Of a stretch of 64,000 bases of DNA, positions 9,599-23,338 are shown in pieces. A program made the position numbers and the translations under genes. This DNA comes from Enterobacter sp. JBIWA008 (GTDB lineage: Bacteria; Pseudomonadota; Gammaproteobacteria; Enterobacterales; Enterobacteriaceae). Where the stretch lies: the NCBI RefSeq assembly GCF_019968765.1, contig NZ_CP074149.1, positions 4,755,533-4,819,532 on the forward strand, read 5' to 3'. The notes beneath the pieces were generated by a model, which saw only the letters and a program-made list of their open reading frames with translations, was not told where the DNA came from and did no database searches. The first letter of the stretch is position 1; each line of letters opens with the position of its first letter.

Positions 9599-10507
9599 AT
9601 GTCGAGATTGCTCGCTGCAATAACATTACTGTTAAGCATCATTTTAACTATCCTGGTGACTGTCGCCTGCTCTGTGCCGATCATTATTGCCGGGATTATT
9701 AAACTGCTGCTGCCTGTCCCCGCGGTGTGGCGAGCCGTGTCCGCATTTTGTAATTTCATGATGTACTGCTGGTGCGAAGGACTGGCGATCCTGCTGTGCC
9801 TGAACCCGCATCTGAAGTGGGATATCAAAGGGCTGGAGAGCCTTAACAAGAAAAACTGGTATCTGCTGATCTGCAATCACCACAGCTGGGCAGACATCGT
9901 GGTGTTATGCGTACTTTTTCGCAAACACATCCCGATGAACAAATACTTTCTGAAACAGCAGCTCGCCTGGGTGCCTTTTATCGGGCTGGCCTGCTGGGCG
10001 CTAGATATGCCGTTTATGAAACGCTATTCGCGCAGCTATTTAATTCGTCATCCCGAGCGTCGCGGCAAAGATGTGGAAACCACGCGCCGTTCCTGTGAAA
10101 AATTTCGCGCGTATCCCACGACCATCGTGAACTTTGTTGAAGGCTCCCGTTTTACGGAAGAGAAGCATCAACAAACTCGCTCCCCTTACCAGCATCTGCT
10201 GCCGCCAAAGGCTGCGGGTATTGCGATGGCGCTTAACGTGCTGGGAGCACAGTTCGATAAACTTCTTAACGTCACGCTCTGTTATCCGGAAAACGATAAG
10301 ACGCCATTTTTCGATATGCTCAGCGGCAAACTGACGCGTATTGTAGTGCACGTCGAACTGGTCCCGATAGACGCTGAGCTGCACGGTGACTACGTAAACG
10401 ATAAGAATTTCAAACGGCGCTTCCAGCAGTGGCTTAATACGCTCTGGAAAGAGAAAGACGAACAGTTAGACAATATTAAATCTTCATACAAAAACGCCGG
10501 TCAGTGA
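9599..10507 (+). CDS. yihG: Inner-membrane acyltransferase YihG (LPLAT family)
   Basis: Member of the lysophospholipid acyltransferase family, taken in E. coli as a lysophosphatidic acid acyltransferase affecting phospholipid acyl composition. The N terminus has one or two membrane segments ([17 protein letters not shown] and an [13 protein letters not shown] stretch). The catalytic HX4D motif is in NHHSWAD, with the glycerol-phosphate-binding EGSRF downstream. I start at ATG 9599, giving 302 residues. An in-frame TTG at 9584 is the alternative and would add five residues. The E. coli protein, as I recall it, starts still earlier (MANLLNKF...), but the matching codon here is ACA, not ATG. The stop lies inside a terminator hairpin. 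Confidence 0.9.
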   Translation: MSRLLAAITLLLSIILTILVTVACSVPIIIAGIIKLLLPVPAVWRAVSAFCNFMMYCWCEGLAILLCLNPHLKWDIKGLESLNKKNWYLLICNHHSWADIVVLCVLFRKHIPMNKYFLKQQLAWVPFIGLACWALDMPFMKRYSRSYLIRHPERRGKDVETTRRSCEKFRAYPTTIVNFVEGSRFTEEKHQQTRSPYQHLLPPKAAGIAMALNVLGAQFDKLLNVTLCYPENDKTPFFDMLSGKLTRIVVHVELVPIDAELHGDYVNDKNFKRRFQQWLNTLWKEKDEQLDNIKSSYKNAGQ

Positions 10508-10518
10508 CCGGCGTTTTT
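10490..10518. terminator. Bidirectional terminator between yihG and dsbA
   Basis: A 9-bp perfect stem CGCCGGTCA/TGACCGGCG (10495-10513) is flanked by A5 on one side and T5 on the other, so it can end both the rightward yihG and leftward dsbA transcripts. It overlaps the yihG stop codon (10505-10507). Confidence 0.9.
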
Positions 10519-10530
10519 ACATCAACGAAA

Positions 10531-11154
10531 TTACTTCTTCTCAACCAGGTATTTCACGGTATCAGCATACTGCTGTACGAAGATATCCATGCTGCTGGTG
10601 TCCATGCCCTGCATGTTCAGCTGGTATTTACCGTTAACAAACATCGCCGGAACGCCCTGAAGCTGGAGGTCAGCAGCCGCTTTTTCCTGCTGGGCTACCA
10701 GAGATTTCACCACAAAGCTGTTCCATGCTGCGTCATACTCTTCACCTTTCACGCCAGCATCAACGAACACTTTACGGATATCCGCAGTGGTCTGAACGGT
10801 CTGGGTTTTCTGTACGGCTTCAAACATTGGCGCAGTGATCTTATCTTCCACGCCCAGTGCCATAGCAACCGCCCACGCCTGTGTCAGATCTTTACCCAAT
10901 GGGCCCAGGAACTCGACGTGGTACTTGGTCATTTTGGTGCCTTCTGGCAGCTTTTTCTTCACGTTGTCAGACACATGCAGCACCTGCTCGAATTGATAGC
11001 AGTGTGGGCAATAGAACGAGAAGAACTCCAGAACCTGCGGCTCGCCAGCAACCGGTTTGTCCAGCGTGATGAACTGTTTGCCGTCGGTAAACTGCGCAGC
11101 AGAAGCGCTAAATGCCAGAATCATTCCTGCCAGCGCCAGCCAAATTTTTTTCAT
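10531..11154 (-). CDS. dsbA: Periplasmic thiol:disulfide oxidoreductase DsbA
   Basis: Introduces disulfide bonds into exported proteins and is re-oxidised by DsbB. The 207-residue precursor has a classical signal peptide ([19 protein letters not shown], cleavage after Ala19). A thioredoxin fold carries the active site CPHC at 49-52 and the cis-proline loop GVPAMFV near 150. The start at 11154 was chosen because it begins the signal peptide and gives the family length; a 9-codon N-terminal extension to 11181 would spoil the signal. It follows srkA by 27 bases on the same strand, the known srkA-dsbA operon, in which Cpx-responsive transcription is typical. Confidence 0.98.
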   Translation of the reverse strand: MKKIWLALAGMILAFSASAAQFTDGKQFITLDKPVAGEPQVLEFFSFYCPHCYQFEQVLHVSDNVKKKLPEGTKMTKYHVEFLGPLGKDLTQAWAVAMALGVEDKITAPMFEAVQKTQTVQTTADIRKVFVDAGVKGEEYDAAWNSFVVKSLVAQQEKAAADLQLQGVPAMFVNGKYQLNMQGMDTSSMDIFVQQYADTVKYLVEKK

Positions 11155-11181
11155 GATTAACTCTCTCCTGGGTGTGTCCAA

Positions 11182-12168
11182 TTAATACATCGGCGTTAAT
11201 TGCAGAGGGGGTTCCTGAAGAACCTTGACCTGCTCAGTAAATGTAGATATCTGGCTACGCCAGTAATCCTCTCCGGTAAGCCACGGGAAATTCCGGGGAA
11301 ATGCGGGATCGTCCCAACGCCTAATTAACCATGCGAGATAATAAACAAAACGCATCGCGCGTAAAGGCTCAATCAGGGCAATTTCGTCTGAATTAAACGG
11401 GCTAAATTCTTCATAAGCTTCAATAATGGTTTCAAGCTGCATGCGTTGCTCGGCTTTGTCGCCATTGAGCAGCATCCACAGGTCCTGAACTGCTGGCCCC
11501 ATACGCGCATCATCAAGATCGACAAACAACGGGCCATCACGCCAGAGGATATTTCCGGCATGACAATCGCCATGCAGGCGCAGGACGGTAATATCGTCGC
11601 GCCAGCAGGCTTTCACTGCAGCAATAATCTTATCGGTGGCGTTGAGGAAATCATCCTTTAACGCTGTGGGGATCATTGCAGACGTTTCGAATATTTCGCG
11701 CGGCTCAAGAAGGTATTCCTGAATCCCGATAGTCGGGCGGGCAATAAAGGTTTTTTTGCGTCCCGTCTGGTGTATGCGCCCAAGATAGCGGGCAACCCAC
11801 TCCATCTGATCGATATTATCCGCTTCAAACTGGCGGCCACCCAGGCTCGGGAATACAGCGTAGTAAAACCCTTCGTGCGTGAGGAGCGTTTGGTTATTGA
11901 ATTTTAGCGGCGCGGCAACGGGAACATCGTCATCCAGCAGATCGTGAGCGAACTGATGCTCTTCCTGAATTTGTTCTGCGGACCAGCGTTCAGGACGATA
12001 GAATTTTACGACGAAGCGCTGACGATCCTCATCCTGAAACTGATAGACGCGGTTTTCGTAGCTGTTTAACGGTGTTAGCCCGGAATCCACCCGAATACCC
12101 TGTTCAAACAGGGCATCCATAATGGTGTCCGGGTGTAATGTCTGGAAAGTAAAAGCCTGGTCGTTCAT
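11182..12168 (-). CDS. srkA: Stress response kinase A (YihE/RdoA)
   Basis: A Ser/Thr protein kinase with the aminoglycoside-phosphotransferase fold, part of the Cpx stress response and protective against stress-induced cell death. The 328 residues match E. coli. The catalytic loop HGDCHAGN is at 199-206 with catalytic Asp201. The metal-binding VDLDD is at 216-220 with Asp217. A nucleotide-binding N lobe has FVVKFYRPE (52-60). The reading frame stops just before dsbA, with which it is cotranscribed. The start MNDQAFTF is the family start. Confidence 0.96.
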   Translation of the reverse strand: MNDQAFTFQTLHPDTIMDALFEQGIRVDSGLTPLNSYENRVYQFQDEDRQRFVVKFYRPERWSAEQIQEEHQFAHDLLDDDVPVAAPLKFNNQTLLTHEGFYYAVFPSLGGRQFEADNIDQMEWVARYLGRIHQTGRKKTFIARPTIGIQEYLLEPREIFETSAMIPTALKDDFLNATDKIIAAVKACWRDDITVLRLHGDCHAGNILWRDGPLFVDLDDARMGPAVQDLWMLLNGDKAEQRMQLETIIEAYEEFSPFNSDEIALIEPLRAMRFVYYLAWLIRRWDDPAFPRNFPWLTGEDYWRSQISTFTEQVKVLQEPPLQLTPMY

Positions 12169-12243
12169 CCGATCATCCGGAAATTATACGAATGATTCAG
12201 GATATCATCTTGTGGAGATTTCGGTGCCGCCGCTTACAAGCTT

Positions 12244-12513
12244 TTACTCTTTAATTACGCCTCGGGCGCGCAGTAATGCGGTCTTAAAATCTTCCTCATA
12301 ATCTTTCTGAATACCAGGAATAACAGCATCTTTGGCAGAGTCACGCATTTTAAGGTGATAGATCAGGATGTCGTCAGAAAGGTCTGCCAGATCGCCGTCA
12401 AAACCTGACTCTTTCGCCAGTTTCTGTAAAAATTGCATCAGATTTAGCTCTGGCTCTTTTTGCCAGGCGGGCTGGAGGAGTTCAATAACTTCATTCAGAC
12501 GTTTACATTTCAT
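12244..12513 (-). CDS. yihD: Conserved DUF1040 protein YihD
   Basis: An 89-residue, mostly helical, acidic cytoplasmic protein of unknown molecular role. Expression is Cpx-linked in E. coli. The sequence begins [18 protein letters not shown] and ends RARGVIKE, and length and context (between mobA and srkA) match the family. It has no signal peptide, membrane segment or catalytic motif that I can see. An AAAGGAG site precedes the ATG at good spacing. It is divergent from mobA, so the 68-base gap 12514-12581 must hold both promoters. Confidence 0.93.
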   Translation of the reverse strand: MKCKRLNEVIELLQPAWQKEPELNLMQFLQKLAKESGFDGDLADLSDDILIYHLKMRDSAKDAVIPGIQKDYEEDFKTALLRARGVIKE

Positions 12514-12581
12514 GGTGGTGCTCCTTTCATTTAGAGTGACACGTTAGCAGGGTCAATCCCACAATAAAAGAGGCGATATTC

Positions 12582-13166
12582 GTGAATCTTAGCCAGGAAA
12601 TCATTGGGGTCGTTCTGGCAGGCGGCAGAGCAACGCGAATGGGCGGAAAAGATAAGGGGCTTCAGCTTCTTAATGGAAAACCCTTGTGGCAGCATGTCGC
12701 TGATACGCTCTCAGGCCAGGTGTCGACAATGGTTATTAGTGCTAACAGGCATATCGACACTTATCAGCTCAGCGGGTACGCCGTTTATCAGGATAGCCTT
12801 GAGGATTACCCGGGACCGCTGGCCGGTATGCTTTCGGTCATGCAACAGTCTCACGGAGAGTGGTTTATCTTCTGTCCCTGCGATACCCCGCTTATTCCGT
12901 CCTGTCTTGTCGAGCGTTTGTTATTGCTTCGCGGTACGGCCCCTGTGGTTTGGGTACATGACGGCGAGCGTGACCATCCCGCTATCGCATTGATGCACCG
13001 ATCGCTAGCGCCAGCCCTGCAGTCCTGTCTGGCTGCGGGAGAGCGCAGGGTGATGCTTTTTATGCGCGAGTCTGGCGGCCATCCCGTTGATTTTAGCGAT
13101 TTGAAATCAGCATTTGTGAACGTGAATACGCGTGAAGATTTGCAGATGATGCAGGAGAAAAGATGA
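12582..13166 (+). CDS. mobA: Molybdenum cofactor guanylyltransferase MobA
   Basis: Adds GMP to molybdopterin to form the guanine dinucleotide cofactor of DMSO-reductase-type enzymes. The 194-residue protein has a nucleotidyltransferase fold with the signature [16 protein letters not shown] at 12-27, which binds the GTP phosphates, and DYPGPLAGM near 70-78. The start is GTG 12582, with GAGG about 10 bases upstream. The stop overlaps the start of mobB (ATGA at 13163-13166), so the two are translationally coupled. Confidence 0.96.
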   Translation: MNLSQEIIGVVLAGGRATRMGGKDKGLQLLNGKPLWQHVADTLSGQVSTMVISANRHIDTYQLSGYAVYQDSLEDYPGPLAGMLSVMQQSHGEWFIFCPCDTPLIPSCLVERLLLLRGTAPVVWVHDGERDHPAIALMHRSLAPALQSCLAAGERRVMLFMRESGGHPVDFSDLKSAFVNVNTREDLQMMQEKR

Positions 13167-13666
13167 TACCTGTTGTCGCCATTTCCGCCTGGAGTGGAAC
13201 CGGAAAAACCACGCTGCTTAAAAAGCTCATTCCTGCGCTTTGTGCCAGGGGTATCCGTCCAGGATTGATTAAACATACCCACCATAATATGGATGTCGAT
13301 AAACCGGGCAAAGATAGCTATGCGTTGCGTAAAGCGGGTGCAGCGCAAACGATGGTGGCAAGTACTCGACGCTGGGCGTTGATGACAGAAACGCCGGATG
13401 AGGCACCGCTGGATCTCGCTTATATGGTCAGCCGGATGGATCATGCCACTCTGGATCTGGTGCTGGTTGAGGGATTCAAGCATGAGGCCGTGCCTAAGAT
13501 CCTGCTGTTCAGAAACGATGCCGGGCATGATTTAAGCGAGTTAACGCTGGATGAGCATGTGATTGCGGTGGCCAGTGATGTTGTATTGCCGCTTGAAGTT
13601 CCGATACTGGATTTAAATGATGTGGATGGGATTGCGGAGTTTATTGTGGACTGGGCTGCGATCTGA
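13163..13666 (+). CDS. mobB: Molybdopterin-guanine dinucleotide biosynthesis adapter MobB
   Basis: A GTP-binding partner of MobA that improves cofactor formation but is not essential for it. The 167 residues have a P-loop [10 protein letters not shown] at 9-18, then IKHTHH (about 36-41), VEGFKHE near 106 and a C-terminal DLNDVDG. It overlaps mobA by 4 bases. A REP element follows the stop by 6 bases, and then the oppositely oriented rRNA operon begins with its terminator. In E. coli mobB also borders a 5S gene, that of rrnA. Confidence 0.95.
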   Translation: MIPVVAISAWSGTGKTTLLKKLIPALCARGIRPGLIKHTHHNMDVDKPGKDSYALRKAGAAQTMVASTRRWALMTETPDEAPLDLAYMVSRMDHATLDLVLVEGFKHEAVPKILLFRNDAGHDLSELTLDEHVIAVASDVVLPLEVPILDLNDVDGIAEFIVDWAAI

Positions 13667-13672
13667 CGACTT

Positions 13673-13704
13673 GCCGGGAGGCGGCTTCGCCTTACCCGCC
13701 TACC
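13673..13704. repeat. REP element after mobB
   Basis: GCCGGGAGGCGGC, CTTCG and CCTTACCCGCCTAC, a slightly decayed copy of the REP at 2713-2746, lies between the convergent mobB gene and rRNA operon. It probably serves as the 3' end structure of mobAB. Confidence 0.7.
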
Positions 13705-13725
13705 ATTTTTTAGGCGTATAAACGC

Positions 13726-13750
13726 AAAAAGGCCATCCTTGCGGATGGCC
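13726..13750 (-). terminator. Terminator of the rRNA operon
   Basis: The perfect 8-bp stem GGCCATCC/GGATGGCC (13731-13750) with a 4-base loop is followed on the minus strand by five T residues. It lies 15 bases beyond the 5S 3' end and resembles rrn T1-type terminators. Confidence 0.9.
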
Positions 13751-13764
13751 TTTCTACTTATTTG

Positions 13765-13884
13765 ATGCCTGGCAGTTCCCTACTCTCGCATGGGGAGGCC
13801 CCACACTACCATCGGCGCTACGGCGTTTCACTTCTGAGTTCGGCATGGGGTCAGGTGGGACCACCGCGCTAAAGCCGCCAGGCA
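13765..13884 (-). rRNA. rrf: 5S ribosomal RNA
   Basis: A 120-nt gene on the minus strand, from TGCCTGGCGGC (5' end at 13884) to CTGCCAGGCAT (3' end at 13765), whose termini pair as helix I. No tRNA gene lies between its 3' end and the terminator. Confidence 0.98.
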
Positions 13885-13951
13885 AATTCTGTTAATCTGT
13901 ATCAGGCTGAAAATCGTGTCTCTCTCACCGCCAAAACACCTTCGGCGTTGT

Positions 13952-16857
<2,906 letters not shown>

Positions 16858-17048
16858 TCACAACCCGAAGATGTTTCTTTCGATTCATCATCGACTTGCG
16901 AAAATTTGAGAGACTCGAACACACATAACATGTGTGTCGTTTCAATTTTCAGCTTGATCCAGATTTTTAAAGAGCAAATATCTCAAACATGACTCGCAAG
17001 TCAGTTTTGAGATATGAGGCAGGTGACTTTCACTCACGAACCAGCAAG

Positions 17049-17124
17049 TGGCGTCCCCTAGGGGATTCGAACCCCTGTTACCGCCGTGAAAGGGCGGTGT
17101 CCTGGGCCTCTAGACGAAGGGGAC
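17049..17124 (-). tRNA. tRNA-Glu (anticodon TTC) in the 16S-23S spacer
   Basis: A 76-nt gene including an encoded CCA. The minus strand begins GTCCCCTTCGTCTAGAGG at 17124, with the anticodon loop CCCTTTCACG giving UUC and the T-loop GGTTCGAATCC. It is the only tRNA in the spacer; no tRNA-Ile or tRNA-Ala is present. Confidence 0.98.
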
Positions 17125-17209
17125 ACTGAAGTCTCAATCGCAAGACGCCTTGCTATTTACTTTTCATCAGACAATCTGTGTGAGCACTACAAAGGCAGGT
17201 TCTTTAAGG

Positions 17210-18749
<1,540 letters not shown>

Positions 18750-18880
18750 AAGTTTGATGCTCGTGAATTAAACTTCGTAATGAATTACGTATGTTCACTC
18801 AGAGACTTGGTATTCATTTATTGTCCGAAGACATTAAGAATCCATGTCACTTTGAGTGCCCACACAGATTGTCTGATAAA

Positions 18881-18893
18881 TTGTTAAAGAGCA
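18881..18893 (-). promoter_or_regulatory. rrn leader boxA antitermination site
   Basis: TGCTCTTTAACAA on the minus strand, about 130 bases before 16S, matches the enterobacterial boxA bound by NusB-S10. It lets RNA polymerase pass Rho sites in the rRNA operon. A second copy near the 16S-23S spacer (TTTGCTCTTTAAAAA, around 16965-16980) is also visible. Confidence 0.8.
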
Positions 18894-18929
18894 GTGCCGC
18901 TTCGCTTTTCGCAGCGGCGCGGGGTGTGC

Positions 18930-18957
18930 ATATTACGCTTTCCCGCTTCAGAGTCAA
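18930..18957 (-). promoter_or_regulatory. rRNA promoter P2
   Basis: Minus-strand TTGACT (18952-18957), a 16-base spacer and TAATAT (18930-18935). It lies just downstream of P1, as in E. coli rrn operons, and upstream of boxA. Confidence 0.85.
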
Positions 18958-19026
18958 GCGTTTATTTTCGCTTTTCTCTGCTGACCCGGCGGCGTGTATG
19001 CCGTTGTTCCGTGTCAGTGGAGGCGC

Positions 19027-19054
19027 ATTATAGGGAGTTATTCCGACGTGACAA
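19027..19054 (-). promoter_or_regulatory. rRNA promoter P1
   Basis: Minus-strand TTGTCA (19049-19054), a 16-base spacer and a consensus TATAAT (19027-19032), followed by a GCGCC-type discriminator. Upstream, an A/T-rich stretch (19055-19080, with a run of seven T) is a good UP element. Fis sites are expected further up to about 19150 but I did not place them. This is the growth-rate-controlled promoter of the operon. Confidence 0.88.
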
Positions 19055-19203
19055 GAGGAAATTTAAAAAAAGTTTCCATCCGTGTTTTTTTTCACCAACA
19101 GAGGTGAAATCAAGCTACAAATTGTTCTATTTGATGTATCTGCAACCACAATCACATTCGAGGTGGCATAATTATCAGCATGAATCTTTAAGGAATAAAA
19201 GCG

Positions 19204-19911
19204 ATGCCATTAAGCGCACAACAGCTGGCCGCCCAAAAAAACCTGTCGTACGTGCTGGCAGAAAAGCTGGCTCAGCGTATTTTAGCGGGTAAATATGCCC
19301 CGGGTAGCATCCTGCCGGGTGAGATGGAGCTGGGTGAGAAGTTTGGGGTGAGCCGTACCGCCGTGCGCGAAGCGGTGAAAACCCTAACGGCAAAAGGTAT
19401 GGTGCTTCCACGCCCTCGCATTGGCACACGCGTGATGCCACAGAGTAACTGGAATTTTCTCGATCAGGAGCTGCTCTCCTGGTGGATGACGGAAGATAAC
19501 TTTCATCAGGTCGTCGATCACTTTCTGGTGATGCGCAGCAGCCTTGAACCTCAGGCATGTTTGCTTGCCGCCACGCTAGGAACGGCAGAGCAAAAAGCGC
19601 AGCTTAACGCGTTGATGGAAGAAATGGTGTTCCTGAAAAAACATTTCAACCGCGAACGCTGGGTTGAGGTCGATATGGCCTGGCATGAACACATCTATAT
19701 GATGAGCGCCAATCCGTTCCTCACCTCTTTTGCCTCTTTATTTCATTCGGTGTATCACACCTACTTTACCTCTATTACACAAAACGAAGTGGTAAAACTG
19801 GATTTGCATCAGGCGATAGTGGATGCCATCCAGGAAAGCGACGGGCTGCGAGCCCTGAGTGCGTGCCAGGCATTGCTGGCAGCGCCAACCCACCAGCAGG
19901 TAAATAAATGA
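19204..19911 (+). CDS. yieP: GntR/FadR-family transcriptional regulator YieP
   Basis: A 235-residue regulator with an N-terminal winged helix-turn-helix (about 15-80, with [19 protein letters not shown] as the DNA-binding helix pair). It has a C-terminal FCD-type helical ligand domain with candidate metal-binding Asp/His residues (DMAWHEHIY). In E. coli YieP has been reported to act on transport genes, but no ligand is certain. AAGGAATAAAAGCG gives the ribosome binding site. The stop overlaps the hsrA start (ATGA at 19908), so they form a two-gene operon. It diverges from the rRNA operon. Confidence 0.94.
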   Translation: MPLSAQQLAAQKNLSYVLAEKLAQRILAGKYAPGSILPGEMELGEKFGVSRTAVREAVKTLTAKGMVLPRPRIGTRVMPQSNWNFLDQELLSWWMTEDNFHQVVDHFLVMRSSLEPQACLLAATLGTAEQKAQLNALMEEMVFLKKHFNRERWVEVDMAWHEHIYMMSANPFLTSFASLFHSVYHTYFTSITQNEVVKLDLHQAIVDAIQESDGLRALSACQALLAAPTHQQVNK

Positions 19912-21341
19912 CAACGAAAAAAGCGCGCAGCATGGCCGGATTGCCGTGGATTGCAGCCATGGCGTTTTTTATGCAGGCACTGGATGCCACCATCCTCAAC
20001 ACAGCGCTTCCCGCTATAGCGCAAAGCCTTAACCGCTCCCCGCTGGCGATGCAGTCCGCCATCATCAGCTACACCCTGACGGTCGCAATGTTAATTCCGG
20101 TCAGCGGCTGGCTGGCCGACCGCTTTGGCACCCGCAGAGTTTTCATGCTGGCCGTAACGCTCTTTACGCTCGGTTCACTGGCCTGTGCGCTCTCCTCATC
20201 CTTAACGGAGCTGGTTATCTTTCGCGTATTGCAAGGCATTGGCGGCGCGATGATGATGCCGGTGGCGCGCCTTGCCTTACTGCGAGCCTACCCGCGAAGC
20301 GAATTACTTCCCGTGCTCAACTTCGTCACCATGCCGGGCCTGGTTGGCCCGATACTTGGCCCGGTCCTCGGTGGCGTGTTTGTCACCTGGGCAAGCTGGC
20401 ACTGGATCTTCCTGATTAATATTCCAATTGGCGTTGCGGGGCTGCTGTATGCCCGCAAATATATGCCGAACTTCACCACGCCAAGGCGCAGCTTCGACAT
20501 GGGCGGCTTTTTCCTGTTTGGCCTGAGCCTGGTGTTATTCTCCAGCGGGATGGAGCTGTTTGGCGAGAAGATCGTCGCGACGTGGATGGCGCTCTCCGTT
20601 ATTCTCGGCGGTATTCTGTTATTCCTTCTATATATACGTCACGCGCGTCGTCACCCGACGCCATTAATCTCCCTGGGTCTCTTTAACACCCGAACGTTTT
20701 CCGTCGGGATTGGGGGTAACATTGCGTCTCGTCTGGGGACGGGTTGCGTACCGTTCCTGATGCCATTGATGCTGCAGGTCGGTTTCGGCTATCCGGCCCT
20801 GATTGCTGGCTGCATGATGGCGCCTACGGCGATGGGCTCAATTCTGGCAAAATCAACCGTGACGCAGGTGCTGCGCTGGTTTGGCTATCGTAAGACGCTG
20901 GTTGGCGTAACGGTCTTTATCGGGCTGATGATTGCGCAGTTCTCGCTGCAATCCGCCGCGTTACCCGTCTGGATGCTGATCCTGCCGTTATTTGTGCTGG
21001 GCATGGCGATGTCGACGCAGTTTACGTCGATGAACACCATCACCCTCGCCGACCTGACTGACGAGAACGCCAGTAGCGGCAACAGCGTGCTCGCGGTTAC
21101 GCAACAGCTGTCGATCAGTTTAGGGGTTGCCGTGAGTGCAGCGGTGCTGAGGTTTTATGAAGGTTTTGACAGCGCAAATACCGTTGAGCAGTTCCATTAC
21201 ACCTTTATCACCATGGGTGCACTTACCGTGGTATCGGCGCTGGTCTTTATGCTGTTAAAACCGAAAGACGGACGTAACCTGATCAAAGAACGCCACAAAG
21301 CAAAGGCTAAACCGAACCCCGTTCCATCAGAACAGGAGTAA
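19908..21341 (+). CDS. hsrA: DHA2-family MFS drug:H+ antiporter HsrA (YieO)
   Basis: A 477-residue major-facilitator protein of the 14-helix type. The family-specific motif around [13 protein letters not shown] (23-35) lies in helix 1, and motif [14 protein letters not shown] (67-79) lies between helices 2 and 3. Overexpression in E. coli affects homocysteine resistance and OmpC/OmpF-linked regulation; the natural substrate is unclear. It is coupled to yieP by a 4-base overlap. Its last 35 bases overlap the end of the opposing rbsR gene (21307-21341), so no terminator fits between them. Confidence 0.94.
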   Translation: MTTKKARSMAGLPWIAAMAFFMQALDATILNTALPAIAQSLNRSPLAMQSAIISYTLTVAMLIPVSGWLADRFGTRRVFMLAVTLFTLGSLACALSSSLTELVIFRVLQGIGGAMMMPVARLALLRAYPRSELLPVLNFVTMPGLVGPILGPVLGGVFVTWASWHWIFLINIPIGVAGLLYARKYMPNFTTPRRSFDMGGFFLFGLSLVLFSSGMELFGEKIVATWMALSVILGGILLFLLYIRHARRHPTPLISLGLFNTRTFSVGIGGNIASRLGTGCVPFLMPLMLQVGFGYPALIAGCMMAPTAMGSILAKSTVTQVLRWFGYRKTLVGVTVFIGLMIAQFSLQSAALPVWMLILPLFVLGMAMSTQFTSMNTITLADLTDENASSGNSVLAVTQQLSISLGVAVSAAVLRFYEGFDSANTVEQFHYTFITMGALTVVSALVFMLLKPKDGRNLIKERHKAKAKPNPVPSEQE

Positions 21342-22299
21342 GCTGCAGACGTTGCTGATGCAACGTGGGCTGCGCCATTCGGTGGATCAACACATCGATG
21401 GCCAGCTCGCCCAGTTCATCCTTCGGCTGATGAATTGTAGTCAGCGGCGGCGTCATATAGCTGGCTAGTTCGATATCATCATAGCCAATTACCGCCATAT
21501 CATCCGGAACGCGCAAACCAGCCTGGTATAACGCCTGATAGGCGCCAAATGCCATAGCATCGTTGCCGATAAAGACGGCCTGAGGATGCTGCGGCTGCGC
21601 CAGCAAAGTCTGCATCGCTTCAAAGCCGCCGTGAAACTCAAAATCACCGGTAATACGGTAACCTTCCGGCACTGAAAGTCCCGCCCGTGCCATCGCGGCG
21701 AGATACCCTTCCAGACGCAGGCGCGCCGGGGTTTTATCCAGCGGACCAGTAATACAGGCGATGCGGGTATAGCCTTTATCAATCAGATACTGGGTCGCCA
21801 TATCACCGCCCAGCAGGGAGTTATCCTGAATGAGATCGCTGGTTCCGTCGAACGGCGCCCAGTCCATCATCACAGTGGGAATAGAAGGATAGCGCTGGAT
21901 AATCTCTTTAGATGGTTGGTGTGTTTCGGTACAGAGCAGCAGCAGCCCGTCGACGCGTTTTTGCATCAACGTTTCCAGGTTACGATTCATTCTCTGCTCG
22001 TCACCTTCGGTATTGCACAGCACCAGGCTGTAGCCACGCTCGAAGCAGCTGCGCTCCACGCCGCGAACCAGTTCTGAATAAAAAGGGTTGGTACTGGCAG
22101 TGATCAGCATACCGATGGTGCGCGTCTGGTTGAGCTTAAGGCTGCGCGCCAGCGCCGACGGCGCATAGTTGAGATCTTTTACTGCAGCTTCGACTTTCTC
22201 CCTAATCGCCTCGCTGACAAAGCGATCGTTGTTTATAACGTGAGAGACCGTCGAGGTAGAAACGCCCGCCATGCGGGCGACATCTTTCATTGTAGCCAA
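21307..22299 (-). CDS. rbsR: Ribose operon repressor RbsR (LacI family)
   Basis: Represses rbsDACBK in the absence of ribose, and in E. coli also touches purine genes. The 330-residue protein has an N-terminal LacI helix-turn-helix ([20 protein letters not shown], 4-23) with the hinge [11 protein letters not shown] periplasmic-binding-protein-like sensor domain follows ([16 protein letters not shown] onward). It is the last gene of the operon, 3 bases after rbsK. Its target palindrome TAGCGAAACG/TTTCGCTA is present upstream of rbsD. The 3' end overlaps hsrA. Confidence 0.97.
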   Translation of the reverse strand: MATMKDVARMAGVSTSTVSHVINNDRFVSEAIREKVEAAVKDLNYAPSALARSLKLNQTRTIGMLITASTNPFYSELVRGVERSCFERGYSLVLCNTEGDEQRMNRNLETLMQKRVDGLLLLCTETHQPSKEIIQRYPSIPTVMMDWAPFDGTSDLIQDNSLLGGDMATQYLIDKGYTRIACITGPLDKTPARLRLEGYLAAMARAGLSVPEGYRITGDFEFHGGFEAMQTLLAQPQHPQAVFIGNDAMAFGAYQALYQAGLRVPDDMAVIGYDDIELASYMTPPLTTIHQPKDELGELAIDVLIHRMAQPTLHQQRLQLTPVLMERGSV

Positions 22300-22302
22300 G
22301 CG

Positions 22303-23232
22303 TTACCCCTGCTGACTTAAGAATTCATCAATCTCTTTACGCCACGGAACGGAAGGCTGGGCGCCCTTGCGCGTCACCGCAATCGCGGCGGCAGCGTGTG
22401 CGAAGCGGATAGCGTCATCCATTATCTTGCCTTCCAGCAGCGCGGTGACCAGTGCACCATTGAAGGTATCTCCCGCTGCGATGGTATCAATCGCTTTGAC
22501 CTTAAACCCCGGCACGCGGCGGCCTTCACCGTTTACGCTTGCCCATACCCCGCGGCTGCCGAGGGTAATGATCACCGTTCCAATGCCTTTCCCGTGCAGC
22601 ACTTTTGCTGCACGCGCGGCATCGTCATCATTTTCAACGCGAATACCCGTCAGTTTTTCTGCTTCAGTTTCGTTCGGGGTGATGATGTCCACCAGCGCCA
22701 GCAGCTCGTCTGATAATACACGGGCTGGGGCCGGGTTAAGTACGACAGTGGTATGATTTTCATGCGCAATTTTCGCGGCGGCCAGCACGCTTTCAACCGG
22801 TGACTCCAGTTGCATGAGCAGGGCTTCCGCTCCGGCGATGATGGCACGCTGCGCTTCTACGCGCTCCGTCGTCAGCGCAGCGTTAGCCCCCGCATGAATA
22901 CCGATGACATTCTCACCTTCCGCGTTGACGAAAATCAGCGCCACGCCGGTAGATTCCCCTGCAACAACGCTGACCGGTGCGATATCAATGTTGTCGCTCG
23001 CCAGCTGTTTGCGTACGCGCTCACCGGTATCGTCATCACCCGTGCAGGCGATAAACGCAATATTCGCCCCGCTGCGACCGGCGGCGACGGCCTGGTTGGC
23101 ACCTTTACCGCCAAATGCCACCTGATACTGGTTACCCGTGACGGTTTCGCCCGGTGTAGGGAACGATTCAAGGTTAAGAATGTGATCGGCATTGATACTG
23201 CCAAGGACGACGAGGTTGCCTGCGGTTTTCAT
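22303..23232 (-). CDS. rbsK: Ribokinase
   Basis: Phosphorylates ribose at O5 to feed the pentose phosphate pathway. The 309-residue PfkB-family kinase has the sugar-binding GGKGANQA at 41-48 and the ATP/anion-hole motif DTIAAGDTFNG near residue 250, with the catalytic Asp at about 255. I prefer ATG 23232 (MKTAGNLVVLGSIN), which gives the E. coli length; an ATG five codons upstream at 23247 is also in frame. A strong hairpin separates it from rbsB, which should lower its expression relative to the binding protein. Confidence 0.96.
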   Translation of the reverse strand: MKTAGNLVVLGSINADHILNLESFPTPGETVTGNQYQVAFGGKGANQAVAAGRSGANIAFIACTGDDDTGERVRKQLASDNIDIAPVSVVAGESTGVALIFVNAEGENVIGIHAGANAALTTERVEAQRAIIAGAEALLMQLESPVESVLAAAKIAHENHTTVVLNPAPARVLSDELLALVDIITPNETEAEKLTGIRVENDDDAARAAKVLHGKGIGTVIITLGSRGVWASVNGEGRRVPGFKVKAIDTIAAGDTFNGALVTALLEGKIMDDAIRFAHAAAAIAVTRKGAQPSVPWRKEIDEFLSQQG

Positions 23233-23254
23233 GGTTGGGTTGTCCATCTGAGAG

Positions 23255-23278
23255 CGCCACCGGTATTACCCGGTGGCG
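23255..23278 (-). repeat. Intercistronic hairpin rbsB-rbsK
   Basis: A 9-bp perfect stem CGCCACCGG/CCGGTGGCG with a 6-base loop lies 61 bases after the rbsB stop, with no T tract. It looks like an mRNA-stabilising structure protecting the abundant rbsB message. E. coli is reported to make a 3'-end sRNA (RbsZ) from this region; whether that holds here cannot be told from sequence alone. Confidence 0.7.
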
Positions 23279-23338
23279 TATGCCACACTTTTCTTTATTG
23301 GTGTCCCTCAGGCAGCCATCGACCGCCTGATTCGCCTT

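Noticed and set aside
19175..19558. A 127-codon minus-strand frame at the start of yieP
   Set aside because: It overlaps the yieP coding start and ribosome binding site and has no recognisable domain.
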